Source of the DNA: Paractinoplanes aksuensis
Lineage (GTDB): Bacteria; Actinomycetota; Actinomycetes; Mycobacteriales; Micromonosporaceae
DNA: 64,000 nucleotides
Direction of reading: 5' to 3'
Assembly: GCF_024137025.1 (NCBI RefSeq)
Contig: NZ_JAMYJR010000039.1
Span: forward strand, 1 to 64,000
Below are positions 56,891-64,000 of the stretch, one piece after another. Below the pieces are notes generated by a model that did no database searches, was not told the DNA's origin, and saw nothing but the letters and a program-made list of their open reading frames with translations. The translations under genes were made by a program, and so were the position numbers. How positions within the stretch are numbered: the stretch's first letter is position 1; each line of letters begins with the position of its first letter.

Positions 56891-57831
56891 CCGTAGCGGA
56901 CGCGCTGATGCTGGCTCTCGGCGCGATCGCGGTCGGCTCCGCCGTCTTCGTCGTCACCAGCTCGCACCTGGTCCGCGCCGGGTTCTACCTGGTGGTGAGC
57001 CTGGGCGCGATCGCCGGCCTCTATCTCGTGCTCGGGGCCGAACTGGTGGCCTGGGTACAGATCCTGGTCTACGTCGGCGCCGTCGTCGTGCTGTTGCTGT
57101 TCGCGGTCATGCTGACCCGGGCCCCGATCGGCCCGTCCCCGGATCTCGACCGCCCCGCCCTGCCGGCCGCTCTGATCGGCGGCGGGGTCGGGCTGGGCCT
57201 GACTGTCCTGCTGGTCGACGCGTTCCGCTGGACCGAGTACGAGCTGCCCCCGCCCGGCACCGGCCGCCGCGTCGGCGAGCAGATCTTCGGCGCCTGGGTG
57301 CTGCCGTTCGAGGTGCTGTCGATCCTGCTGCTGGCCGCGCTGGTCGGCGCGATCGTGCTCTCCCGCCCGGACATCGGCGCCCGCCCCGACCCGAACGCCC
57401 CGGCCGACACCGACACACCCCCACCCGGCCCGGTGGACGAGTCGGACGAGGTGCGGGCCCGGCTCGAGCGGATCGCCGCCCGCCAGGCCGCCGCCCAGGA
57501 CAGGCTCCGGGCCCAGCGCGCCGCCGAGACGGCCGCCGCCGAGAGCACCGGCGCCGCCCCGGTGAAGACCCGCGAGGACGTCCTCAAGGAGCAGGCTCAC
57601 GACGTCGTCTTCCGCGCCCGCGAGGCCGGCCCCGCCCTGGGCGCCACCCAGCCGGAAATGTCCGATCAGGCGCGCCCGCGGGTCATTGAAGGCACGAGCC
57701 GCGAGAACCAGACTCGCGCCCTCCCACGCGGCGAGGACAAAGCGCTCCCGCGTGGCGAGGACAAAGCGCTGCCCGCCCCCTCGAAGAGGGAGCTGCCGAA
57801 AGCCCCCGACCGAGACGGCGAGGAGGCCTGA
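56887..57831 (+). CDS. nuoJ: NADH-quinone oxidoreductase subunit J with long charged tail
   Basis: 314 residues. Five membrane helices in the first 165 residues (VADALMLALGAIAVGSAVFVVTS, AGFYLVVSLGAIAGLYLVLGAELVAWVQILVYVGAVVVLLLFAVML) are normal NuoJ. The remaining 150 residues form a charged, low-complexity cytosolic tail with a helical segment (RLERIAARQAAAQDRLRAQRAAE) and a repeated ALPRGEDK unit. Such a tail is not found in standard NuoJ. GTGA overlap with nuoI; the stop overlaps the nuoK ATG (TGATG). Confidence 0.93.
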   Translation: MTVADALMLALGAIAVGSAVFVVTSSHLVRAGFYLVVSLGAIAGLYLVLGAELVAWVQILVYVGAVVVLLLFAVMLTRAPIGPSPDLDRPALPAALIGGGVGLGLTVLLVDAFRWTEYELPPPGTGRRVGEQIFGAWVLPFEVLSILLLAALVGAIVLSRPDIGARPDPNAPADTDTPPPGPVDESDEVRARLERIAARQAAAQDRLRAQRAAETAAAESTGAAPVKTREDVLKEQAHDVVFRAREAGPALGATQPEMSDQARPRVIEGTSRENQTRALPRGEDKALPRGEDKALPAPSKRELPKAPDRDGEEA

Positions 57832-58202
57832 TGCACGCGGTCATCCCGTACGTCATCGCCGGTCTGCTCTTCGCCCTCGGCGTCTACGGCGTCCTGCGCC
57901 GCCGCAACGCGATCCTGGTCCTGATGGCTGTCGAGCTGATGCTCAACGCGGTCAACCTGATCCTGGTCGCCGCCGACGCCACCATCAAGTCCGCGCTGTC
58001 CGGTGTCCAACCCGAGGCCTGGGCCTATCCCGTCCCCGAACCGCGGGCGGGCGCGATCTTCGCACTCTTCGTCATCGTGCTGGCCGCGGCCGAGGTCGGT
58101 GTCGGCCTGGCGATCATCCTGCAGTACTACCGCCTGCGTCGCGCCGTCGTCCTCGACGACGTGGCCCTGCACGAGCACGACCACGAGCGGGTGACCGGGT
58201 GA
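57831..58202 (+). CDS. nuoK: NADH-quinone oxidoreductase subunit K
   Basis: 123 residues, three membrane helices: IPYVIAGLLFALGVYGVLRRRNAILVLMAVELMLNAVNLILV holds the conserved membrane Glu (VELM) and Asn of the proton channel, and AAEVGVGLAIILQYYR the second Glu. Overlaps nuoJ and nuoL by one and four bases. Confidence 0.95.
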   Translation: MHAVIPYVIAGLLFALGVYGVLRRRNAILVLMAVELMLNAVNLILVAADATIKSALSGVQPEAWAYPVPEPRAGAIFALFVIVLAAAEVGVGLAIILQYYRLRRAVVLDDVALHEHDHERVTG

Positions 58203-60088
58203 ACGCCGCCGTCCTGATCCCTGCCGTACCCCTGCTCCTGGGCCTGGCCGGTCTTCTCCTCCCGGCCGGCGACGACGCCGGCCGAAGAAGACCCGCCGCC
58301 ACTCTCGGTATCGCCGGCGCCGCCATCTCACTGCTGGTGACCCTCGGCGTCCTACTCTTCGCGACCAAGCCGATCGAGCTGTCCACACACTGGGTGAGCC
58401 TCGGCGACATCGACCTCACGCTCGGTATCTCCGTCGGTCATGCCGCTCTGTATGTGGCACTGGCCGTCGCTACCGTCGCGCTCTGCGTGCAGGTCTACTC
58501 CGTGGCCTACCTGCACGACGACCCGCGCTACGCCCCGTACGCCGCCCAGATCAGCCTCTTCACCGGGGCCATGCTGCTGGTGGTGACCAGCGGCGACCTG
58601 ATCGGTGTGGTCGTCGGCTGGGAGATCATGGGTGCCTGCTCGTACCTGCTGATCGGCCACGACCGCCGCCTGCCCGAGGCCCCCGCCGCGGCCGTCAAGG
58701 CGTTCCTGGTCACCCGGATCGGCGACATCGGCTTCCTGCTCGGCGTGGCCTTCCTGATCGTCGACGCCGGCAGCAGCCGCCTGGCCGACGTCCTGGCCCA
58801 GCCCCCGCACACCGCCGCCCTGCTGCTCATCCTGGCTGGGGTGGCCGGCAAGAGCGCCCAGTTCCCGCTGCACACGTGGCTGCCCGACGCGATGGCCGGC
58901 CCGACCCCGATCTCGGCCCTGATCCACGCGGCCACGATGGTCGCGGCCGGCGTCTACGTCGTCTTCCGCCTCTACCCGCTGTTCGAGCAGTCCCCGGCCG
59001 CCCTGGCCGTGCTCGGCGTGATGGCCGCGATCACGATCCTGCTCGGCGCGTTGAGCGCGATGGCCCAGGACGACCTCAAACGTGTTCTCGCCTGGTCGAC
59101 GGTCAGTCAGATCGGCTACATGACCGGCGCGCTGGCCGTCGGCTCACCCGCGGCCGCCCTGTTCCACCTACTCACGCACGCAGCGTTCAAGGCCCTGCTG
59201 TTCCTCGCGGCCGGCGCCGTCATCCACGCCGTCGGCACCAACTACCTGTCGCGCATGGGCGGCCTCCGCGAGCACATGCCGGTCACGTTCTGGTCGTTCG
59301 TCGCCGGGCTGGGCGCGCTGGCCGGCCTCCCGCCGCTGGCCGGCTTCTGGTCGAAAGAGAACGTGCTGACCGCGGCCGCGCACGCCACCGAGGGCGGCGA
59401 GACCGCGCCGATCTGGGTCGGCTGGCTGGTCTGGATCGCCGCGCTCTTCGCCGTCGCGATCACCGCCTGGTACGCGACGCGCCTGCTGCTCTGGGCTTTT
59501 CTCGGCATCTCGCGCGCGCACGGCCCCGACGGCCCGGACTGGGAGGTGGGCTTCGACGACGCCCGCTACACCCAGCCCGCGGCCCCGCACGATCCGCCGG
59601 GCGCGATGCGCTGGCCGATCCTGCTGCTGGCCGTCCCGTCGGTCCTGCTCGGCCTGGCCGCCTGGGCCCCGGGCTTCCGGACCGCTCTGGAACTGGACGA
59701 ACCCCACCTCAGCGTGGCCGTCGTCCTGCCGTTGATCCTGCTCGCGGCCGGCGCCACCGCCGCCTGGTGGCTCTGGCGGGCGGTGCCCGGCGTCGATCCC
59801 GCGATGGCCCTGGGCCGCGCGCGTCCCCTGCTCGCGGCCGGTTTCCGCCTCGATGAAGTTCAAGACCGGTTTTTCGTACGACCGGTTCGGGCGCTCGCCC
59901 GAGCGGTGCTCACGGTCGACACCCGAGTGGTGGACGCCGCCGTCGAAGGCACCGGCACCACCACATCGCGCGTGGGCGCCGCGCTCGCCTACGCCCACCG
60001 CCTCCCGCTGCCCGCCGCGGCCGCGGCCGTCCTCGCCGGCGCCCTGCTCCTCGGCGCCGTGGCCGTCCTGTTCGGAGCCGCCGCATGA
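58199..60088 (+). CDS. nuoL: NADH-quinone oxidoreductase subunit L
   Basis: 629 residues, MRP/antiporter-type proton-translocating subunit with about 16 helices. Conserved VGWEIMGACSYLLIGH, GKSAQFPLHTWLPDAMAGPTPISALIHAATMVAAGVYV and AAFKALLFLAAGAVIHA; catalytic Glu, Lys and His positions are kept. GTG start overlaps nuoK (GTGA); the stop overlaps nuoM (ATGA). Confidence 0.95.
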   Translation: MNAAVLIPAVPLLLGLAGLLLPAGDDAGRRRPAATLGIAGAAISLLVTLGVLLFATKPIELSTHWVSLGDIDLTLGISVGHAALYVALAVATVALCVQVYSVAYLHDDPRYAPYAAQISLFTGAMLLVVTSGDLIGVVVGWEIMGACSYLLIGHDRRLPEAPAAAVKAFLVTRIGDIGFLLGVAFLIVDAGSSRLADVLAQPPHTAALLLILAGVAGKSAQFPLHTWLPDAMAGPTPISALIHAATMVAAGVYVVFRLYPLFEQSPAALAVLGVMAAITILLGALSAMAQDDLKRVLAWSTVSQIGYMTGALAVGSPAAALFHLLTHAAFKALLFLAAGAVIHAVGTNYLSRMGGLREHMPVTFWSFVAGLGALAGLPPLAGFWSKENVLTAAAHATEGGETAPIWVGWLVWIAALFAVAITAWYATRLLLWAFLGISRAHGPDGPDWEVGFDDARYTQPAAPHDPPGAMRWPILLLAVPSVLLGLAAWAPGFRTALELDEPHLSVAVVLPLILLAAGATAAWWLWRAVPGVDPAMALGRARPLLAAGFRLDEVQDRFFVRPVRALARAVLTVDTRVVDAAVEGTGTTTSRVGAALAYAHRLPLPAAAAAVLAGALLLGAVAVLFGAAA

Positions 60089-61584
60089 CCGTGGCCCTGC
60101 TCGCCGTCCTGGTCGTCCCGGCTCTCGGGGCGGCCGTGCTCGCGCTGCTCCCGGCCCGGCACGACCACGCGGCCCGCATCACCGGCACGGTCTTCGCCGC
60201 GCTCACCCTGATCCCGATCGCGGTGCTGCCCTTCGGCCGGAACGACGGCTGGTCGGCCCTGTCGGCCCACCCCCTCGCCGTACTGCCGTGGGTTGACCTT
60301 GACGTGGCCTGGGTGCCCGCGCTGCGGCTCGATTTCCACCTGGGCGTCGACGGCGTCTCGTACCCGCTCGTCGCGCTCACCGGCCTGCTCACGGTGCTGT
60401 GTTGCGCGTACACAACGTGGCGGGTCCCGGCCGGTGGCTCCGGCCGCACCCTGGTCGCGCTGCTGCTGGTGCTCGAGGTCGGCATCCTCGGCACGTTCCT
60501 GGCCCTCGACCTGATCCTGTTCTTCCTGTTCTTCGAGGTCGTCCTGCTGCCCATGTACGCGGTGATCGCGGGCTGGGGCGGCGACGACCGGCGGCGGGCC
60601 GCGCGCAAGTTCGTGCTGTACACGCTGTTCGGCTCGGTGTTGCTGCTGCTCGGCGTCATCACCGTCACCGCCGCGGCCGGCACCGGCGACCTGGTCCAGC
60701 TGACCGGCAGCACCGACCTGTCGCGAGGCACCCAGTACGCCGCGTTCGCCCTGTTCGCCCTGGCTTTCGCCGTGAAGGCCCCGCTCTGGCCGCTGCACAC
60801 CTGGCTGCCCGACGCGCACACCCAGGCCCCCACGGTCGGCTCGGTGATCCTGGCCGGCGTGCTGCTCAAGATGGGCACGTACGGCCTGATCCGGATCGGG
60901 GTCGGCGTCACGCCGCTCGGCGCGGAGTGGGCGGCGCCGCTGCTCGGCATCCTGGCCGTGGCCGCGATCCTGGCCGGCGCCCTGATCTGCCTGCGCCAGA
61001 CCGAGCTCAAGCGCCTGATCGCCTATTCCAGCGTCGGCCACATGGGTTTCGTGCTGCTCGGCATCGCCACCCTCACCACCACCGGCCTGCAGGCGGCCCT
61101 GCTCGGCAACGTCGCCCACGGGCTGATCACCGGCCTGCTGTTCTTCCTGGCCGGCGCGATCAAGGACAGGGCCCACACCGGCGAACTGGCCGATCTCGGT
61201 GGCCTGCGCGAGACCGCTCCGCGACTGGCCGGCCTGCTCGGCTTCGCCGCCATCGCGTCGCTGGGCCTGCCCGGGCTGGCCGGCTTCTGGGGTGAGGCGT
61301 TCGCCGTGGTCGCGTCCGTGCAGCGCGGCGGCGGCCTGTGGGTGACGCTGGCCGTGCTGGCGGCCGTCGGCGGCGCGCTGACCGCGGCGTACTTCCTGCG
61401 TCTGCTGCGCAAGGTCACGCACGGCCGGGCGGTCGCGGTGGCCGAGCCGTACGCCATCAGCCGCGCCGAATGGCTGGCCTGGTCCCCGCTGGTGGTCCTC
61501 ACGCTGGCCGTGGGCCTGGCGCCGACCCTGATCCTGGCCGCGACGAGCGCACCCGTACGAGCCCTGACGGAGGCACTCCGATGA
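60085..61584 (+). CDS. nuoM: NADH-quinone oxidoreductase subunit M
   Basis: 499 residues, antiporter-like membrane subunit. It has FFLFFEVVLLPMYAVI, AFAVKAPLWPLHTWLPDAHTQAPTVGSVILAGVLLKMGTYGLIRI and AYSSVGHMGFVLLGI. Overlaps nuoL and nuoN by four bases each (ATGA). Confidence 0.95.
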   Translation: MTVALLAVLVVPALGAAVLALLPARHDHAARITGTVFAALTLIPIAVLPFGRNDGWSALSAHPLAVLPWVDLDVAWVPALRLDFHLGVDGVSYPLVALTGLLTVLCCAYTTWRVPAGGSGRTLVALLLVLEVGILGTFLALDLILFFLFFEVVLLPMYAVIAGWGGDDRRRAARKFVLYTLFGSVLLLLGVITVTAAAGTGDLVQLTGSTDLSRGTQYAAFALFALAFAVKAPLWPLHTWLPDAHTQAPTVGSVILAGVLLKMGTYGLIRIGVGVTPLGAEWAAPLLGILAVAAILAGALICLRQTELKRLIAYSSVGHMGFVLLGIATLTTTGLQAALLGNVAHGLITGLLFFLAGAIKDRAHTGELADLGGLRETAPRLAGLLGFAAIASLGLPGLAGFWGEAFAVVASVQRGGGLWVTLAVLAAVGGALTAAYFLRLLRKVTHGRAVAVAEPYAISRAEWLAWSPLVVLTLAVGLAPTLILAATSAPVRALTEALR

Positions 61585-63044
61585 GGGCGCAGACCGTGGA
61601 CCACATCTCGCTGCTGCCGCTGTACGCCGCGGCCGGCACCGCCGTGCTGGTGCTGCTGGCCGACCTGCTGATCGCCCGCCGGGTCGTGACCATGGGCGTC
61701 CTCGCGTCCGGCGGCCTGGCCACCGTCGTCGCCGCGATCGTCACCGGCGCCCGGGTCGGCACGTTCTGCGACCCGAACGGCAGTGCCTGCTCCTGGGTCC
61801 CGACCCCGCTGGCGGCCACCTCGGCGGTCGTGTTCGCGCTGCTCACAGTTGGGGTGCTGGCCCTCTCGGCCCCCTCTCTGGGGCTGGGCACGGCGCCCGT
61901 GGGCGAGTTCTGCTTCCTGCTGGCCGCCTCGATGACCGGCGGCGTCGTGGTGGCGTACGCCGGAGATCTGATCACTTTGATCGTCGGTCTCGAGACCCTG
62001 ACTTTGCCGCTGTACCTGCTGGTGGGCCTGCGCCGATTCGCCCCCGGCGAGCGCGTCACGACCTCGGGGGCCGCCGCCTCGGTCACGTTCTTCCTGATCA
62101 GCGTGATCTCCACAGCCATCGCGCTGCTCGGCGCGGCCCTCAACTACGCCGCCACCGGAGCCCTGCACTTCGACCGCCTGATCGAGGGGGCCGGCGTCAC
62201 CGCGCCCGTGGCCACGGCCGGTGTGGCCCTGATGGTCATCGGTCTCGCGTTCAAGGTCGCGGCCGTCCCGCTGCACGCCTGGGCCCCGCCGACCTACGAG
62301 GGTTCCCCGCTGCCCGTCGCGGCCTACCTGTCGACCGCGTCCAAGCTGGGCGGCGTCCTGGCCCTGGCCGCGATCGTGACCCGCCTCGAGGCGGCCTCGC
62401 TGACCGCTTTCCTGGCCCTGCTCACCATGACCGTCGGCAACCTGGTGGCGCTGCGCCAGACCCGCATGGTCCGCTTGCTGGCCTGGTCGTCGATCGCCCA
62501 GGCGGGCTACATCCTGGCCCCGCTGGCCCTGGGCGCGGACGGCCTGGAAGCAGCCGCCGCGTACGCCGTCTTCTTCGTGGTTCTCGAGTTCATCGCCTTC
62601 GGCGTGGTCGCGGCCCTGCGCCCGCCGGGCGAGGACGGTGGCGACATCGCGTCCTACCGCGGCGCGGCGCGGCGATCCCCGTGGCTGGGGGCGGCGCTCG
62701 TGCTGGCCCTGGCCGGGCTGGCCGGTCTGCCGCCGGGCCTGGCCGGCCTGTTCGCCAAGGTCACCATCGTCGACGCCCTGATCGACCACGGCCAGACCTG
62801 GCTCGCCGTGGCGGTGGCCCTGAACGCGGTCATCGCACTGGCCTATTACGTACGGGTAGGTGCTCTGCTTTATGCCGCCCCACCGCAGGTGGGGATCTCG
62901 GTGGCCGATCCCGCCCTGCTCGAGGCGGCCCTGAACCCGCGCCGCCCGGTGACCCACCCCGTGGCCGCGGCCCTGATCACCGCCGCGGCCGCCGCCGTCG
63001 TGCTGGGCTTCGCCCCGCAGCTGCTGTTCGACGCGCTCTCCTAG
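61581..63044 (+). CDS. nuoN: NADH-quinone oxidoreductase subunit N
   Basis: 487 residues, third antiporter-like membrane subunit: GLETLTLPLYLLVGLRR, AFKVAAVPLHAWAPPTYEGSPLPVAAYLSTASKLGG and AWSSIAQAGYILAPLA. ATG at 61581 overlaps nuoM. The 3' end overlaps the convergent gene at 63041 by four bases. It closes the membrane-arm block. Confidence 0.95.
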   Translation: MRAQTVDHISLLPLYAAAGTAVLVLLADLLIARRVVTMGVLASGGLATVVAAIVTGARVGTFCDPNGSACSWVPTPLAATSAVVFALLTVGVLALSAPSLGLGTAPVGEFCFLLAASMTGGVVVAYAGDLITLIVGLETLTLPLYLLVGLRRFAPGERVTTSGAAASVTFFLISVISTAIALLGAALNYAATGALHFDRLIEGAGVTAPVATAGVALMVIGLAFKVAAVPLHAWAPPTYEGSPLPVAAYLSTASKLGGVLALAAIVTRLEAASLTAFLALLTMTVGNLVALRQTRMVRLLAWSSIAQAGYILAPLALGADGLEAAAAYAVFFVVLEFIAFGVVAALRPPGEDGGDIASYRGAARRSPWLGAALVLALAGLAGLPPGLAGLFAKVTIVDALIDHGQTWLAVAVALNAVIALAYYVRVGALLYAAPPQVGISVADPALLEAALNPRRPVTHPVAAALITAAAAAVVLGFAPQLLFDALS

Positions 63045-63805
63045 AGCCCCCGGTAGCCGACGTAGTACTTGCCCTTCGAGTCGACCTCCATCCGGACCGC
63101 GATCGGCACGTTGTCCATGCCGTCCGAGGTCGCGGCCAGCCCCCGGCACGACAGCACGAGCTCGTGCTCCGACCCGGCCGGGAAAGCGAACGTCTTCCGG
63201 TTGTCCTTGTAGACCTCAAGATCGTGAACCTTGGTCACCTTGACCTTGAGTTTCGACTCCCGCGAGATCCGGACAGCCTCGTCCCCGAGCAGGTCGCAGT
63301 CGGTGTCCGTGGGCAGGGTGGCCCGCTGCTGGGCGGCCTTCTTCCGCGCGGCCGCCCGCTTCGCCGCCGCCTTCTTCTCGGCCGCCTTCTTGCGGGCCGC
63401 GGCCTTCTCGGCGGCCACCTTCTCGGCCGACCCCTTGCTCGTCGTGGCCGCCTTCTTGGCCGCCGTCTTGTCGCTCGGGGCTTTCTCGTCCGCGGTCGCC
63501 ACCTCGTCGTCCGCCGTCTCCTCCTCGAGGATCGGCACCGGCGGCGGGGCAGCCTGCGCCACCGACGGCGACCCGGCGGACTTCTCGGCGATCACGCCGA
63601 CCCCCACGAGCAAGCTGAGCCCCACGAGGCCCGCGGCCACGCCGCCGATGACCTTGTTCCGGGCGAGCCAGCTGCCCTTCTCCGCCCCGGCCCACATCTG
63701 GTCGCCCGGCGACCCGAGCCCCCAGGTCGGCGGCGGTGTCCGCCCACCGGGCGTCAGCCAGCCCTCAGGCGACGGCGAGGGGGAACGCGGGTCGTCGTTG
63801 CTCAT
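63041..63805 (-). CDS. Membrane protein with Ala/Lys-rich helix, unknown function
   Basis: 254 residues. A Pro-rich cytosolic start with WLTPGGRTPPPTWG is followed by one membrane helix (VIGGVAAGLVGLSLLVGVGVIA, about 52-73), an acidic stretch, and a long Lys/Ala helix (EKVAAEKAAARKKAAEKKAAAKRAAARKKAA region). A compact C-terminal domain (CDLLGDEAVRIS ... ELVLSCRGLA ... YYVGYRGL) has two Cys that may form a disulfide outside the membrane. No family recognised. ATG 63805 has GAGGAC upstream. It is convergent with nuoN. Confidence 0.75.
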   Translation of the reverse strand: MSNDDPRSPSPSPEGWLTPGGRTPPPTWGLGSPGDQMWAGAEKGSWLARNKVIGGVAAGLVGLSLLVGVGVIAEKSAGSPSVAQAAPPPVPILEEETADDEVATADEKAPSDKTAAKKAATTSKGSAEKVAAEKAAARKKAAEKKAAAKRAAARKKAAQQRATLPTDTDCDLLGDEAVRISRESKLKVKVTKVHDLEVYKDNRKTFAFPAGSEHELVLSCRGLAATSDGMDNVPIAVRMEVDSKGKYYVGYRGL

Positions 63806-64000
63806 CTGCCGTCCTCGGGTCGCATCCGTCCGTAGCCCCAGACGTTTCGGCCCCTACCTCGGCGATCTGAGGCCCGCAACCTCCCAGCGACCCGACGGCA
63901 CCCCTGACCAGCCCACCCCACCCGACCTGGGGGCGGGCCCAAGCTATGCGACCGTCAAACGATCAAGGCGAGTTATCCACAGGCGGGCCCGGCCGGATTC
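63806..64000. other. Gene-free end of window
   Basis: No gene or RNA seen in the last 195 bases. TTATCCACA (63973-63981) matches a DnaA box but is single and so may be chance. The upstream promoter of the minus-strand gene at 63805 must lie here but no clear -10 is visible. Confidence 0.4.

Noticed and set aside
61023..63149. 708-codon minus-strand frame opposite nuoM and nuoN
   Set aside because: It is a reverse-frame shadow of two membrane proteins; the product is hydrophilic Gly/Gln/Arg repeats without motifs.
63973..63981. DnaA box at the window end as sign of oriC
   Set aside because: A single TTATCCACA with no neighbouring boxes, dnaA, dnaN or AT-rich region in view; the replication origin is not supported.

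Overview
The window is chromosomal DNA of a very high-GC actinobacterium. Overlapping ATGA/GTGA gene junctions, many GTG starts, start codons placed 6-7 nt after TANNNT -10 boxes (leaderless mRNAs), and family content (DUF3040, DUF3107, DUF3152, MoeZ, CsoR, an actinobacterial RecQ-phosphoribosyltransferase fusion, ATL) all fit Micromonosporaceae, and the style resembles Actinoplanes. That genus-level placement is inference. No rRNA, tRNA, CRISPR, IS element or prophage was found.

Layout. 1-3418: a DUF3040 gene, a repeat-rich non-coding stretch, a GT2-GtrA glycosyltransferase and a second repeat-rich gap. 3419-11539 (all minus): a GT39 glycosyltransferase with a glycine-rich repeat insert, DAHP synthase behind an apparent aromatic-amino-acid attenuator (leader peptide plus intrinsic terminator), an OmpR-type two-component pair and a membrane-anchored glycosidase-like protein. 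11615-14684: TPR and Smr proteins and an M28 peptidase. 14738-19998: a tightly coupled signalling operon (zinc-ribbon protein, receiver-PP2C phosphatase, CHASE3 kinase, Rcp1-like receiver, IMPase-like phosphatase) followed by an SDR. 20064-29632: secreted peptidase-like protein, membrane spermidine-synthase-like protein, Ser/Thr kinase with a CBM2-like ectodomain, MFS exporter, RecQ fusion, and a csoR-copZ copper operon. 29673-40943: methyltransferase, heme oxygenase plus DUF2470, DEAD-box helicase, DUF3107, TetR, a large low-complexity protein, alpha/beta hydrolase, DUF3152 and MoeZ, a neighbourhood like M. tuberculosis Rv3206c-Rv3211 (recalled). 41047-50031: terpene-cyclase-like protein, proBA, ATL, methyltransferase, a divergent TetR/dehydratase-epimerase pair, gamma-glutamyltransferase and a GPH/MFS transporter. 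50128-63044: PLP decarboxylase and a partial complex I cluster (nuoB, C, H, I, J, K, L, M, N; no A, D, E, F, G) interrupted by a DUF2252 gene and an antisense Uma2 gene.

Most noteworthy: the attenuator upstream of DAHP synthase (6879-7020), where a leaderless 22-codon peptide carrying a Trp-Tyr-Ser-Trp-Phe run precedes long-range stems and a textbook terminator; the partial complex I cluster with proline-rich or charged tails on NuoC and NuoJ; the fixed -10-to-start spacing across many genes; paired TetR-type palindromes at 46139-46204; DnaA-box-like pair upstream of recQ; and several families of intergenic repeats at 1-3240.
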